Part shown: positions 25,113 through 34,204 of the stretch, one piece after another
How the letters are laid out: each line of letters begins with the position of its first letter
Position numbering within the stretch: the stretch's first letter is position 1
Origin: Marinagarivorans cellulosilyticus
GTDB lineage: Bacteria; Pseudomonadota; Gammaproteobacteria; Pseudomonadales; Cellvibrionaceae
Assembly (NCBI RefSeq): GCF_021655555.1
Contig: NZ_AP023086.1
Coordinates: 3,440,685 to 3,504,684 of the forward strand
DNA: 64,000 bases
Reading direction: 5' to 3'
Translations under genes and position numbers: made by a program
The notes under the pieces: model-generated
The model's input: the letters and a program-made list of their open reading frames with translations, nothing else
What the model was told of the DNA's origin: nothing
Databases searched by the model: none

Positions 25113-27413
25113 TTATGGCTTAGCATTATAGGTGCCATTATGTGACAGTTGTGCGATTTGCCGCCTGGGTGTTAATTGGCTTAGTGTTTCTTGTAGCCTT
25201 GCGAGTGTTAGTGGCTTGCTTAAGTAAAGATCCATGCCACTATCTGAAACCCGCTGGCGATGCTCTGCCTCGGTGTGGGCGGTAAGAGCAATAATAATGT
25301 GCGGTGAAGCTTGATTGTTCACCTCCCACTCACGTATACGGCGGGTGGCTTCAAAGCCATCCATAATCGGCATTTCGCAATCCATCAATACGATGTTGAA
25401 TATCTGCTTTTCGGTGAGTAGTCGCTTTAAAGCCACTTGACCATTTTCACATAATACGCAGTTAATCCCCAGTTTGTTCAGCATGCCCTCTATCACCATT
25501 TGATTCACAATATTATCTTCGGCAACCAGTGCTGATAAGTGTGAAAGCTGTATATCTGGTTTCAGCGAGTGCATGGAGGCTTCGTTTTTTGATGGGGGTT
25601 GGCGAATGGCATTTAGCAGGCTTTGTACCGAAAGCGGTGTGCTGATGGGGCAAACATCGGCCTTTTTTTGCCATTGCTCTATAGCCCTGGTTTGGTTGGC
25701 GGGGATGTATAGTTTTACGTTTTGGTTGGTAACAATAGTGGTAATGTCATTTTGATGTCCTTCTGAACCATCCCATAAGATTGGGTGCGCAAGGTGCTGT
25801 GCTCGTTGGGTGGGCAGGCTTTTATCTAACGGATGTACTTTGTGAGCCACTTGTTGTGCTATGCGCATAACCGCGCTATCGGTACAGGCTACAAAAATTT
25901 CGGGTAATTTATTTTGCTGTTGGTGTGCCGTGTTCTGCGCTGTGTCTATTGCTAATTGTACGGTAAACCAAAATGTCGACCCGTTGCCTTCTTGGCTCGT
26001 TGCGCCGATATCGCCGCCCATTAGGTGGGCGAGTTGTTTTGATATGGCTAAGCCAAGACCTGTGCCGCCATATTCCCGCGTAGTGGATGAGTCGGCTTGG
26101 CTGAAGGCTTCAAATAATGTTGAAGCTGTTTCTGACTTGATACCAATACCGGTATCACTCACGCTAAAGCGAAGCATGGGGTGTTCAGGCGCCGGCGCGC
26201 TAATTTCGACATCGATAGCAACCGAGCCTTCAGGCGTAAATTTGCAGGCATTGCCTATAAGGTTAACCAATATTTGCCGTAGCCGAGTTGCATCGCCGAT
26301 AAAGTGGTTGGGTACGTCGTCGTGAATGCAGCTGTATAGCTTTAGGTTCGAGTATTTACCCGAGGCGTGGAATAGGGCTAGGCAATCGCCAATAACCGTA
26401 TCTAATGCAAGAGGGTGTTCTTCTAACACCATTTTTCCGGCTTCGATTTTCGAATAATCTAAAATATCGTTAATAATTGCGAGCAGGGATTCGCCTGAGC
26501 GGTTAATGATATCCACTTGATTGATTTGGCTGCTGAGCAACGGCGTGCTTCGTAAAAGCTCTGTCATACCGATAATGCCATTCATGGGGGTTCTGATCTC
26601 GTGGCTCATGGTGGCAATAAATTGGCTTTTGGCGCGATTGGCAGCTTCGGCATCTAATTGCTGTTTACGCGAAATTAACTTTTCTTCTTTTTCCATCATC
26701 AATGCAAGTTCTATGGCTTGCCGTTGCTCTAACTCTTTGAGGACAGAAAGGCGGAGGTGCTCGAGGGCTTGGCAAACTTCGCTGAGTTCATCTCGGGTTC
26801 GCAGTCGTTGAATATCGAATAGGGGGTTTTGAATTTTATCGAGATTCATATTGCGCGCATGCCGAGCGATGATTTCGAGTGGCCGCACAATTTGTTGGCC
26901 TACCAGCCAAAACAATGTGCCAGCGATGGCAATGATACTGAAAATCTCAAGAAGCAAGTTACGGCTAAGGTTGTGCCATAAACGGCTGTAGAGCTGTTCG
27001 GCACTGTAGTGAGCGCTAAGCGTTACAATTGTGGCGGCCTTGTTGGGTATGTTGAAGCGATAAAGGCGGCTACTCACCCGTGCAGCCGGTGTTTTTTGGC
27101 TGGTGAAGACTGGTTTGCTTGAGTGCGTTTGCCAAGATATTTGCAGTTGAGATAGCGGTGGTGTTGCTGCCAGTTTGTCGAGCGTTTGTTGCAGTGCTTG
27201 TGGCTCGTTGTGGTGAATGGCGTCAATGAGTGCTTGGCTTTCTTGCTCTATCGTTGCATCCATTCGCTCGAACAGTTGGGTTCGCAGCGCAGAGTAGTCT
27301 GCTAGCGTTCTTATGGTAAGGGATAGTGCAGCTATGCTGATACCGCACAGCAGCACCAATATGGCGAGCTTGCGTGCGAGAGGTTGGTGTTGGTACGTTT
27401 GAAGTAACGTCAC
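25113..27413 (-). CDS. Hybrid sensor histidine kinase with C-terminal receiver
   Basis: 766-residue inner-membrane hybrid kinase. It has TM1 (about 15-37), a ~110-residue periplasmic domain, TM2 (about 152-172), a HAMP domain with RPLEIIARHARNMN, a coiled coil, and HisKA with phospho-acceptor H271 (SHEIRTPMNG). The intact ATPase domain shows NLIGNACKFTPEG, VSDTGIGI and GGTGLGLAISKQL. A poorly conserved receiver-like stretch (about 500-600) precedes a receiver with D678 (LMDCEMPIMDG) and the lysine of YLSKPL. There is no Hpt domain, so phosphate must pass to an external Hpt or regulator. The start is GTG. No cognate regulator is adjacent; ppk1 lies 89 bp downstream on the same strand. Confidence 0.88.
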   Translation of the reverse strand: MTLLQTYQHQPLARKLAILVLLCGISIAALSLTIRTLADYSALRTQLFERMDATIEQESQALIDAIHHNEPQALQQTLDKLAATPPLSQLQISWQTHSSKPVFTSQKTPAARVSSRLYRFNIPNKAATIVTLSAHYSAEQLYSRLWHNLSRNLLLEIFSIIAIAGTLFWLVGQQIVRPLEIIARHARNMNLDKIQNPLFDIQRLRTRDELSEVCQALEHLRLSVLKELEQRQAIELALMMEKEEKLISRKQQLDAEAANRAKSQFIATMSHEIRTPMNGIIGMTELLRSTPLLSSQINQVDIINRSGESLLAIINDILDYSKIEAGKMVLEEHPLALDTVIGDCLALFHASGKYSNLKLYSCIHDDVPNHFIGDATRLRQILVNLIGNACKFTPEGSVAIDVEISAPAPEHPMLRFSVSDTGIGIKSETASTLFEAFSQADSSTTREYGGTGLGLAISKQLAHLMGGDIGATSQEGNGSTFWFTVQLAIDTAQNTAHQQQNKLPEIFVACTDSAVMRIAQQVAHKVHPLDKSLPTQRAQHLAHPILWDGSEGHQNDITTIVTNQNVKLYIPANQTRAIEQWQKKADVCPISTPLSVQSLLNAIRQPPSKNEASMHSLKPDIQLSHLSALVAEDNIVNQMVIEGMLNKLGINCVLCENGQVALKRLLTEKQIFNIVLMDCEMPIMDGFEATRRIREWEVNNQASPHIIIALTAHTEAEHRQRVSDSGMDLYLSKPLTLARLQETLSQLTPRRQIAQLSHNGTYNAKP

Positions 27414-27513
27414 GATCCCGAAGCCCTGCCTGTTAATATTTGCCAGCGCGGTATACGCCGGCGCACTCTAGTTTAGAGTGTAGCAGTGCTTATGTTTGGT
27501 GGTCCTTTGAGGC

Positions 27514-28668
27514 TTAGGCTTCTTCGTTAAAGCGACTTAAAACCGTATTTAAAAAGCGAAAACCAAGTGTGGTAGGGCGGATGTGCTCCCCGGCTTCAAT
27601 AAGGCCTTCTGTTTGCAATTGTTGAAGCTGTGGCATTACGGTAGCTAGCGGTAAGCCTGTGCGTTGTTCAAACAGTTGTGATTGGATACCCTGTGGTAGG
27701 CGTAGAGCGTTCATCATGAACTCAAGCGGCAGCCTTTGTGCCGGTACTACACTGCGCCCTACGGTTTTGGCTTTTTCAGCATTGAGATAATCCGCAGGCA
27801 AGCGGGTTTTTCGGTAGCGTTCTATGTGGCCGTCGGAAGTGGTTACTTTACCGTGGGCGCCAGCGCCAATACCGAGGTAGTCGCCAAATTGCCAATAATT
27901 CATGTTGTGTTTGGCATGCTGATTGTTTTTGGCGTAAGCCGAAACCTCGTACTGTTGGTAGCCATGTTCGGCTAATAAAACTTCCCCTTGGTCTTGAATG
28001 TCGGAAAGTGTGTCTTCATTAGGTAGCGCAGGAGGAGCGTTATAAAAAATGGTGTTGGGTTCGATGGTGAGTTGATACCAAGAAATATGCTCGGGTTGGA
28101 GTTCTATCGCAGTGGTTAAATCCAGCATTGCCTGGGCTTGGCTTTGGTTGGGAAGCCCGTGCATTAAATCGATGTTGATGTTATTAAAGCCTGCATCGCG
28201 AGCTTTGCGGAAAGCGTTTATGGCTTCTTCCTCTGAGTGTATACGGCCAAGGGCTTTGAGGTGCTGGGTATTGAATGTTTGTATGCCAATCGAGAGCCGA
28301 TTAACGCCGGCATCACGTAAAGCGCCAAAATCAGTGTATTCAGTGGTGCCGGGGTTGGCTTCAAGCGTGATTTCAATGTCAGCGGTAAAGCCTAGGGATT
28401 CTTGCGCGGCATGAATAATTCTGCCGATAGCTTGTGGGCTGAAAAGGCTGGGGGTTCCGCCGCCAAAAAATATCGACGATAGTCGCCGGCCAGAGCCATA
28501 CTTGGCCTCTTCTGTAAGGTCTGCAGTTAGGTGCTCTGTGTATTGCTGCTCTGGAATGGGCGATTGCGATACATGTGAGTTGAAATCGCAATATGGACAC
28601 TTTTTAACACACCAAGGGATGTGGACATACAAGCTTAAGGGGATATCGGTGGTGTTGGCTGCGCGCAT
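27514..28668 (-). CDS. hemW: Heme chaperone HemW (radical SAM family)
   Basis: 384-residue protein of the HemN/HemW branch. The radical SAM motif is in YVHIPWCVKKCPYCDFNSH (CxxxCxxC), followed by FFGGGTPSLFSPQ, LEANPGTTE, NRLSIGIQTFN and HGLPNQSQAQAM, all HemW features. The C-terminal HemN_C-type winged helix ends near RFLNTVLSRF. HemW proteins bind and deliver haem and are not the oxygen-independent coproporphyrinogen dehydrogenase, although they are often mislabelled so; HemN has an extra N-terminal part that is missing here. The ATG start is immediately before the core. It precedes the hybrid kinase by about 100 bp. Confidence 0.92.
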   Translation of the reverse strand: MRAANTTDIPLSLYVHIPWCVKKCPYCDFNSHVSQSPIPEQQYTEHLTADLTEEAKYGSGRRLSSIFFGGGTPSLFSPQAIGRIIHAAQESLGFTADIEITLEANPGTTEYTDFGALRDAGVNRLSIGIQTFNTQHLKALGRIHSEEEAINAFRKARDAGFNNINIDLMHGLPNQSQAQAMLDLTTAIELQPEHISWYQLTIEPNTIFYNAPPALPNEDTLSDIQDQGEVLLAEHGYQQYEVSAYAKNNQHAKHNMNYWQFGDYLGIGAGAHGKVTTSDGHIERYRKTRLPADYLNAEKAKTVGRSVVPAQRLPLEFMMNALRLPQGIQSQLFEQRTGLPLATVMPQLQQLQTEGLIEAGEHIRPTTLGFRFLNTVLSRFNEEA

Positions 28669-28756
28669 TAGGGTAAATCATAGTGGAATAAAGCGTTATC
28701 ATACCCTGCCAAAGCGCGAATGGCTGCAGTGAGGGCAGCGCTTGCGCCCCATGTTT

Positions 28757-29119
28757 TTATTCTGGGCCAAATTTAAGCAGCAGCGCTTGCTCCAGCTGTT
28801 CTATTTGATCGCGCGCTTGGGGTGTAATGTCGGTAATTTCAAAGCCGGCTTCATAAAAGCTGGGGTTGATGCTGGCATCGGCCCGTCGAATAATGGCTGT
28901 GCAGCGTGCGAAGGTTTCTGGTGCAAATTCTTCAGGAAGCTCGATTTTTACATTAAAAACGGTTTGTGGTTGCAATGTTTGCTTTGTTAGTAGTAAAAAG
29001 CCACACACGTTAATATCTATAATATTGCCAAGCAGTTGTTCGCTATCGGCGTTTAGCACTTTTAAATAAAGCGCGAGGTTAGTGCGCTGAAGTAATCGGC
29101 GGTCGTTGATGTTCGACAT
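28757..29119 (-). CDS. PilZ-domain protein
   Basis: 120 residues comprising a single PilZ domain. The RxxxR motif is R8-R12 (DRRLLQRTNL), and the second motif is D35-I-N-V-C-G40, close to the (D/N)xSxxG consensus with Asn instead of Ser. Both parts contact cyclic di-GMP in characterised PilZ proteins, so this is a plausible receptor; the Ser-to-Asn change makes binding less certain. It is divergent from the outer-membrane protein gene and upstream of hemW on the same strand, 88 bp away. The target process is unknown. Confidence 0.75.
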   Translation of the reverse strand: MSNINDRRLLQRTNLALYLKVLNADSEQLLGNIIDINVCGFLLLTKQTLQPQTVFNVKIELPEEFAPETFARCTAIIRRADASINPSFYEAGFEITDITPQARDQIEQLEQALLLKFGPE

Positions 29120-29225
29120 AAGGCACCTGCTGTAGGTAGTGGTATACCCTTAAACACTAGTTTGCTTCATGTATAAATGCACGTTTTCATGGCGTGGTTG
29201 TTGAACCTATTAATCAGGAGATCCC

Positions 29226-29762
29226 ATGGGGATAGTTAAATATTTTGCAGGGGTGGTCATTTTTGCGGCTTCAACCTCGGCATCTGCGGGCGCTTATATT
29301 GGTGTTGGGGCTGGCCAGTCGTCTATTGAGTATAACGAGCCAAGCGGGAGCATCAGCTTTGACCCGAAAGAGGTCGACCTTAGTGATAGCGACACAGGAA
29401 TGAAAATATTTGGTGGCTACCGTTTTTCGTTAGCCGCCGTCGAGGCTGCTTATATCGACTTTGGTCGAATCGATGGCAATAGCGGTACTTACGTTGAAGT
29501 CGATGGTTTCAGTGGTTTTGGCCTGCTGCACTTGAGCCTTGGGCCGGCTAGCGTGTTCGGCAAGGTTGGCGGTTTTATGTGGCAAAGTGAAGCCTCTATC
29601 GAGAACGTTAAGGGTGAAGACGACGGTTACGATTTAGCTTATGGTATTGGCGTTATGGTGGGTTTGCTTGATATAGATGCTCGCCTTGAGTACGAATATT
29701 TTAACGTCGGTGAGTTTGAAGATGTTTCTATGGTATCTGTTGGTGTGAGCTATACCTTTTAA
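29226..29762 (+). CDS. Small outer-membrane beta-barrel protein
   Basis: 178-residue exported protein with a signal peptide (about 1-21, ending SASA) and an eight-strand-like barrel of alternating polar and aromatic residues. GAYIGVGAGQSSIEY forms the first strand, KIFGGYRFSLAAVEAAYIDFG the second hairpin, LEYEYFNVG a later strand, and the C-terminal strand ends in YTF, the usual barrel-insertion signal. It fits the OMP_b-brl/OmpA-like barrel family. It has no C-terminal peptidoglycan-binding domain, unlike the protein at 40324. Good AGGAG site 7 bases before the ATG. Function is not predictable. Confidence 0.75.
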   Translation: MGIVKYFAGVVIFAASTSASAGAYIGVGAGQSSIEYNEPSGSISFDPKEVDLSDSDTGMKIFGGYRFSLAAVEAAYIDFGRIDGNSGTYVEVDGFSGFGLLHLSLGPASVFGKVGGFMWQSEASIENVKGEDDGYDLAYGIGVMVGLLDIDARLEYEYFNVGEFEDVSMVSVGVSYTF

Positions 29763-29771
29763 TTGAATGCG

Positions 29772-29822
29772 TAGGCGTATTTGCTGTACGCCTAAAATGT
29801 GCCGCTAGCGATTTCGCTGGCG
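29772..29822 (+). terminator. Two consecutive hairpins after the barrel-protein gene
   Basis: TAGGCGTA (29772-29779) pairs with TACGCCTA (29787-29794), followed 8 bp later by CGCTAGCG (29803-29810) with CGCTGGCG (29815-29822), then TGTTTTGG. The second is the better terminator candidate but has a short T run and lies directly before the next gene, so it could also be an attenuating leader structure. Confidence 0.5.
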
Positions 29823-29838
29823 TGTTTTGGATAAGAAT

Positions 29839-30612
29839 ATGTGGCAATGGTTATCGCGCGCAGCCGTTTCGGATGAAACAGCCGATTGGCTCGCCGAGTG
29901 TTTTAGTTGGGCGATGCAGAATTTTGATGTAAAGCGTTTTAGGGAGTCTACGCCTTTAGTTCTGCCGACCAACGATTTTTTCCCCAAGAAAGTCGAAAGT
30001 ATCGACGGTATGGCGCAATATGTTTTTGGCCAAGTGGTGGGTTATGGTGGCCTGCAAGGGTGGCCCTGGCGCTTGGTGCCGCCTTCGCAATTTGTAGCGA
30101 TGCAACCCCCGTTGCTGGGTTTGAACCCCGCGGTGCGTGGCGATGACGATGTTCAAACGCTGGTGCCAGCGAGCGGGCCATTAGAGTTGCTAATGACTTA
30201 TACGCCAGACCAAGTGGCAAAACCTCAAGACCTGGTAGCGACAATGGGGCATGGTGTTGCGCAGCATATGCTTTGGCAAAGCCAGCTTACGCCACCTGGT
30301 GGGCAAGAGTATTTTTTACAGGCGGCTGAAGTTTTGGCTGTTTTTATGGGCTTCGGGGTCATGGTGGCAAACTCAGCTTATAGCTTTAGGGGGAGTTGTG
30401 CTAAATGCTATAACCCTCGGGCAAATCGGCTGGCGAGCTTATCTGAGAGCGAGTGCGTCTATGCATTGGCGCTATTTTGTTATCTGCAAAACATAGATCG
30501 GCGCTTTGTGGCTAAGCATGTAAAGAAGTATTTAAAGCCTGCGCTAAAAAGCGCTTACCGGCAGATTGAGCGCCACCCTGGGACGCAGCACCTTCAGGCT
30601 TTAGCCGCTTGA
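29839..30612 (+). CDS. Conserved hypothetical protein resembling a metallopeptidase with a degenerate HExxH
   Basis: About 257 residues of unknown function. The stretch ATMGHGVAQHML sits where related proteins, as I recall them, carry a zinc-peptidase HExxH helix; here Gly replaces the catalytic Glu (H-G-V-A-Q-H). It is followed by EVLAVFMGFGVMVANSAYSF and SECVYALALFCYL, which match the rest of that family. A CxxC pair (SCAKCYN) follows. No signal peptide is present. A TTG 12 bases upstream is in frame; ATG 29839 with GGATAAG before it is preferred. It is upstream of trpG by 54 bp and may share its transcript. The family assignment is from memory and not certain. Confidence 0.6.
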   Translation: MWQWLSRAAVSDETADWLAECFSWAMQNFDVKRFRESTPLVLPTNDFFPKKVESIDGMAQYVFGQVVGYGGLQGWPWRLVPPSQFVAMQPPLLGLNPAVRGDDDVQTLVPASGPLELLMTYTPDQVAKPQDLVATMGHGVAQHMLWQSQLTPPGGQEYFLQAAEVLAVFMGFGVMVANSAYSFRGSCAKCYNPRANRLASLSESECVYALALFCYLQNIDRRFVAKHVKKYLKPALKSAYRQIERHPGTQHLQALAA

Positions 30613-30666
30613 GTTTCGGCGGCGTCTAAGCTGGCGTACAATACCGCTTTTTTAAGAGCAGGTAGC

Positions 30667-31260
30667 ATGCGCAAGCGTTTGCTGGTTATTGATAATTACG
30701 ACTCGTTTACTTATAACGTTGTTCGCTATCTTGAGGAGCTAGGGGCGTCGCCGCTAGTTGTTAAGAATGACGCTGCATCGTTAACTGAACTTGAAGCGCT
30801 AAAGCCTGCGGGCCTTGTGATTTCGCCAGGGCCTTGTACGCCGAACGATGCAGGCATTACGCTTAAGGCAATTGAGCACTTTTCTTTGCAAGTTCCCGTG
30901 TTGGGGGTTTGTTTGGGGCATCAGGCAATTGCTCAGGCTTTTGGTGCTAAGGTTGTTCGCGCTGATAAGGTAATGCACGGTAAAACCTCGTTAATTCGCC
31001 ACGAAGGGGGCGCGTTATTTAAAGGCTTACCCTCGAGTTTCCTTGTTACTCGCTATCATTCGTTGGTTGTTGAGTCGGTGACTTTGCCAGAGTCTTTAAG
31101 GGTTGACGCTTGGGTTGATGCTTGCTCAGCGCCAGATATTATGGCCTTATCGCATCGAGAACTCCCTGTTTACGGGGTCCAGTTTCACCCAGAATCCGTA
31201 TTGAGTGAGCACGGTCACGCGCTCCTTAAAAACTTTTTAACTTTTCACAATTTGGTTTAG
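30667..31260 (+). CDS. trpG: Anthranilate synthase component II (glutamine amidotransferase)
   Basis: 197-residue class I glutamine amidotransferase that supplies ammonia to TrpE for anthranilate, and often to PabB as well. The nucleophile Cys is in VLGVCLGHQAIA, the His-Glu pair in GVQFHPESVLSEHG, and the N-terminus LVIDNYDSFTYNVVRYLEELG is diagnostic. It is the first gene of a compact trpGDC set; trpE is not in the window, which matches the Pseudomonas split of trpE from trpGDC. The start ATG follows an AGCAGGTAGC ribosome region. It probably serves both tryptophan and folate branches, since only one such gene is seen here. Confidence 0.95.
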   Translation: MRKRLLVIDNYDSFTYNVVRYLEELGASPLVVKNDAASLTELEALKPAGLVISPGPCTPNDAGITLKAIEHFSLQVPVLGVCLGHQAIAQAFGAKVVRADKVMHGKTSLIRHEGGALFKGLPSSFLVTRYHSLVVESVTLPESLRVDAWVDACSAPDIMALSHRELPVYGVQFHPESVLSEHGHALLKNFLTFHNLV

Positions 31261-31263
31261 ACC

Positions 31264-32304
31264 ATGATGGATATCAAAGTAGCAATAGCCCAGTTAATGG
31301 CAGGGCAGTCTTTAAGTCGCGAAGCCATGAGCGCAGTGATGACACAGATCATGACGGGTGAGGCGACCCAAGCACAAATCGGCGGCTTCTTAGTTGCGCT
31401 AACGATGAAGGGCGAAACCGTTGAAGAGATTACCGGTGCGGCGCAGGTTATGCGCCGATTAGCCGCCCCTGTTAATGTTAATGTCCCAATTATTGTAGAT
31501 ACCTGCGGAACTGGGGGCGATGGTGCAGGGCTATTTAATGTGTCTACCGCTGCAGCCTTTGTCGTGGCCGCAGCTGGCGGTTATGTTGCGAAGCACGGCA
31601 ATCGTTCAATTACGAGCTCCACGGGCAGTGCTGATTTACTCGAGGCGGCGGGCGTTAATTTAAATATCGATGCCGAGCAGGTATCAAAGTGTGTCGAGAG
31701 TATTGGTGTTGGCTTTATGTTTGCCCCAGCGCATCACAGCGCAATGAAGCACGCTATTGGCCCGCGTAAAGAGCTAGGTTTGCGCACTATTTTTAACGTG
31801 TTAGGTCCTTTAACTAACCCCGCTGGCGCCAAGCGCCAAGTGCTTGGTGTATTTGATAAAACACTCTGCCGGCCCTTGGCTGAGGTACTGCAGGCCCTAG
31901 GTAGCGAGCATGTGATGGTTGTTAGCGCTGACGATGGTTTGGACGAGATTTCTTTAGCGGTGAACACGCATGTAGCTGAGCTAAAAGAAGGTGTTGTGAG
32001 TGAATATGAAATTTACCCAGGGGCATCTGGCATTGAACCCCAAAACCTTGATGGTTTAACCGTTAAAGATGCGCAAGAGTCGTTAGAGCTTGTGCGCGGC
32101 GTGCTCGGTAATGCCGGCGGTGAGCGCATTCAAAAAGCGAGTGATATGGTGGCGATTAATGCCGGTGCGGCTTTGTATGTGGCGGGTGTTGCTGATTCTT
32201 ACTCAGAAGGTGTAGCGCTAGCGCAAGATACTTTGGCAACGGGGTTGGCGGGCGAAAAATTAAAAGAATTGGTCGAAATGACCGCGTGTTTCGAAGAGGC
32301 CTAA
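31264..32304 (+). CDS. trpD: Anthranilate phosphoribosyltransferase
   Basis: 346 residues; transfers phosphoribose from PRPP to anthranilate. Conserved elements: VDTCGTGGDGAGLFNVSTAAAFV (PRPP/Mg binding GTGGD), KHGNRSITSSTGSADLLEAAG, APAHHSAMKHAIGPRKELGLRTIFNVLGPLTNP. The length is standard and there is no fused TrpG domain. The start is ATG 31264 (or the next codon, also ATG), 3 bp after the trpG stop. It is followed 4 bp later by trpC, so the three genes are tightly coupled. Confidence 0.96.
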   Translation: MMDIKVAIAQLMAGQSLSREAMSAVMTQIMTGEATQAQIGGFLVALTMKGETVEEITGAAQVMRRLAAPVNVNVPIIVDTCGTGGDGAGLFNVSTAAAFVVAAAGGYVAKHGNRSITSSTGSADLLEAAGVNLNIDAEQVSKCVESIGVGFMFAPAHHSAMKHAIGPRKELGLRTIFNVLGPLTNPAGAKRQVLGVFDKTLCRPLAEVLQALGSEHVMVVSADDGLDEISLAVNTHVAELKEGVVSEYEIYPGASGIEPQNLDGLTVKDAQESLELVRGVLGNAGGERIQKASDMVAINAGAALYVAGVADSYSEGVALAQDTLATGLAGEKLKELVEMTACFEEA

Positions 32305-32308
32305 GTTA

Positions 32309-33118
32309 GTGACTGATACACCAACAATACTAAAAAAAATTATTGCGCGTAAACATGAAGAGGTATCTGAGGCTAAGTTGGCTCGATCCGAGGCTGCGTT
32401 ATTGGCCGTTGCCGATGCTCAGCCGCCCGCGCGGGGCTTCGCCAATGCATTAATTCAGCGTATTGAAAATAAACAAAATGCCGTTATTGCAGAGATTAAA
32501 AAAGCTTCGCCGAGCAAGGGCGTTATCCGCGAAGATTTTAACCCCGAAGCCTTGGCACTAAGCTATGCCAAAGGCGGCGCCGCTTGTTTGTCAGTGTTGA
32601 CGGACAAAGACTTCTTTCAGGGCAGTAATGCATTTATGCAGCAGGCCCGTGACGCGGTTGCGTTGCCAGTAATACGTAAAGACTTCATGGTCGATAGTTA
32701 CCAGATTACCCAATCTCGCGCCTTGGGCGCGGATTGTGTGCTTTTAATTGTGGCCGCGCTAGAGCAGCAACAGCTTAACGATCTGCATCAACAGGCTATA
32801 GCGTTAGGGCTGGATGTGCTGATAGAAGTGCATAATGCGGCAGAGATGGAGCAGGCATTGATGCTGGATAATCCCTTGGTCGGCATTAATAACCGGAACC
32901 TGCACACATTTGACGTGTCACTCGATACAACATTCGAGTTGTTGGATATGGTGCCAAAAGGGCGGCATGTTATTACTGAAAGTGGCATCTTTACTGCTGC
33001 TGATGTTGCGGCTATGCGGGCCAAAGATATTTATGGCTTTCTTGTGGGGGAGTCATTTATGCGCGCGCCAGACCCTGGTGAAAAGCTTGCTGAGCTGTTT
33101 CGCGAGGCGGTGGTTTAA
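32309..33118 (+). CDS. trpC: Indole-3-glycerol phosphate synthase
   Basis: 269-residue TIM barrel that closes the indole ring from CdRP. EIKKASPSKGVI (catalytic Lys region), VLTDKDFFQGS, VIRKDFMVDSYQ, VLIEVHN, VGINNRNLHTFDVSLD, and ITESGIF are the usual active-site strands. No TrpF domain is fused, unlike the E. coli protein. The start is GTG, 4 bp after the trpD stop. It is the last gene of the operon, ending in a strong terminator that also serves the convergent vfr gene. Confidence 0.96.
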   Translation: MTDTPTILKKIIARKHEEVSEAKLARSEAALLAVADAQPPARGFANALIQRIENKQNAVIAEIKKASPSKGVIREDFNPEALALSYAKGGAACLSVLTDKDFFQGSNAFMQQARDAVALPVIRKDFMVDSYQITQSRALGADCVLLIVAALEQQQLNDLHQQAIALGLDVLIEVHNAAEMEQALMLDNPLVGINNRNLHTFDVSLDTTFELLDMVPKGRHVITESGIFTAADVAAMRAKDIYGFLVGESFMRAPDPGEKLAELFREAVV

Positions 33119-33130
33119 CAATGAGGCAAT

Positions 33131-33167
33131 AAAAAAGCCCCCTAGGTGTATGCCGAGGGGGCTTTTT
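33131..33167. terminator. Bidirectional terminator between trpC and vfr
   Basis: AAAAAAGCCCCCT (33131-33143) pairs with AGGGGGCTTTTTT (33155-33167), 11-base loop. With A and T tails on both sides it can stop transcription from trpC and from the convergent vfr. Confidence 0.88.
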
Positions 33168-33187
33168 TTATGACTGATGATTTAGTT

Positions 33188-33823
33188 CTAACGGGTACCG
33201 TAGACGACCATCGTTTTCCCTTTTACCGAGACTAAACCCTGAAGCTCCAAGGTTTTTAGTACTCGGCCAACCATTTCGCGAGAGCAGCCAACAATACGGC
33301 CTATTTCTTGGCGAGTGATTTTAATTTGCATGCCGTCAGGGTGAGTCATCGCGTCGGGTTCTTTGCAAAGATCCAGCAGTGTGCGGGCTACCCGACCGGT
33401 CACATCCAAAAAGGCGAGGTCGCCCACTTTTCGTGTGGTGGCGCGCAAGCGGTGGGCCATTTGAGCACTTAGCGAAAAGAAATACTCGGGGCTGGTTTGG
33501 CTTAGCTCCATAAATTTTGCATAGCTAATTTCGGCTATTTCGCATTCGGTCTTAGCGCGAACCCAAGCGCTGCGGGGGTCTTTGTCGTCGAACAACCCCA
33601 TTTCACCAAAAAAGTCGCCATCATTGAGGTAGGCAACAATCATTTCGCGGCCTTCGTCGTCTTCAATAAGGACAGTAACCGAACCTTTAATAATGTAATA
33701 CAGCGAATCACTATTGTCGCCAGCGTAAATTAAAGTACTTTTCGCTGGGTAACGACGACGATGGCAGTGCGCAAGAAACCCCTCGAGGTTATTTATATGT
33801 GGCGTATGTGGGATGGCAACCAA
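33188..33823 (-). CDS. vfr: CRP-family cAMP-type regulator Vfr
   Basis: About 211 residues, closely resembling Pseudomonas Vfr throughout: AHCHRRRYPAKSTLIYAGD, the cyclic-nucleotide pocket GDFFGEMGLF with SAWVRAK, KVGDLAFLDVTGRVARTLLDLC, and the helix-turn-helix ITRQEIGRIVGCSREMVGRVLKTLE. It is a global cAMP-dependent regulator. Start: frames with ATG codons lie further upstream (33838 and 33874), but TTG 33823 (then VAIPHTP, aligning with the Vfr N-terminus) has GAGGAAAG as ribosome site 5 bases before it and gives the family length. It is convergent with trpGDC, as in Pseudomonas. Confidence 0.92.
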   Translation of the reverse strand: MVAIPHTPHINNLEGFLAHCHRRRYPAKSTLIYAGDNSDSLYYIIKGSVTVLIEDDEGREMIVAYLNDGDFFGEMGLFDDKDPRSAWVRAKTECEIAEISYAKFMELSQTSPEYFFSLSAQMAHRLRATTRKVGDLAFLDVTGRVARTLLDLCKEPDAMTHPDGMQIKITRQEIGRIVGCSREMVGRVLKTLELQGLVSVKGKTMVVYGTR

Positions 33824-34204
33824 AACGACTTTCCTCATTAAGTAATCGGTGTCTGTGAATGTTTTACAAGACAAAGCTCATTAGCAGCTAAACAAGGTGA
33901 GTAAGCACCGTTCTCCTATATTACAACGTATTAAAAGAGAAAATCTAACCGGGTAAGTAACCCTACTCGTAAAACACCTTTGCGTAAACCGAATTGCAGC
34001 TCAATTGAAATTATAGACCCTGTTTGCAATGGGTGAATTGCTGCGCGCAGTATTATGCTTATTAGAGTATAGGTTGGCTATCGCAGGGGTGTCCATTTTG
34101 TTATAGACCACACAGTTTTTTACGCAAATTTAAAAGGCTCTGTGGTAGTCTTGCACGCCTTTCGCCTTGGGGCGGTTGAATATTAAGCGTTTGGAGTTAT
34201 TTCT
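33824..34204. promoter_or_regulatory. Divergent control region between vfr and osmC-like gene
   Basis: About 380 bp without a gene. It must hold the promoters for both neighbours. I looked for a CRP-type TGTGA-N6-TCACA site and found only weak half matches (TGTGA near 33854). Confidence 0.3.

Noticed and set aside
33840..33870. Possible CRP site upstream of vfr
   Set aside because: Only one half (TGTGA) matches; the second half is too different from TCACA to claim autoregulation.
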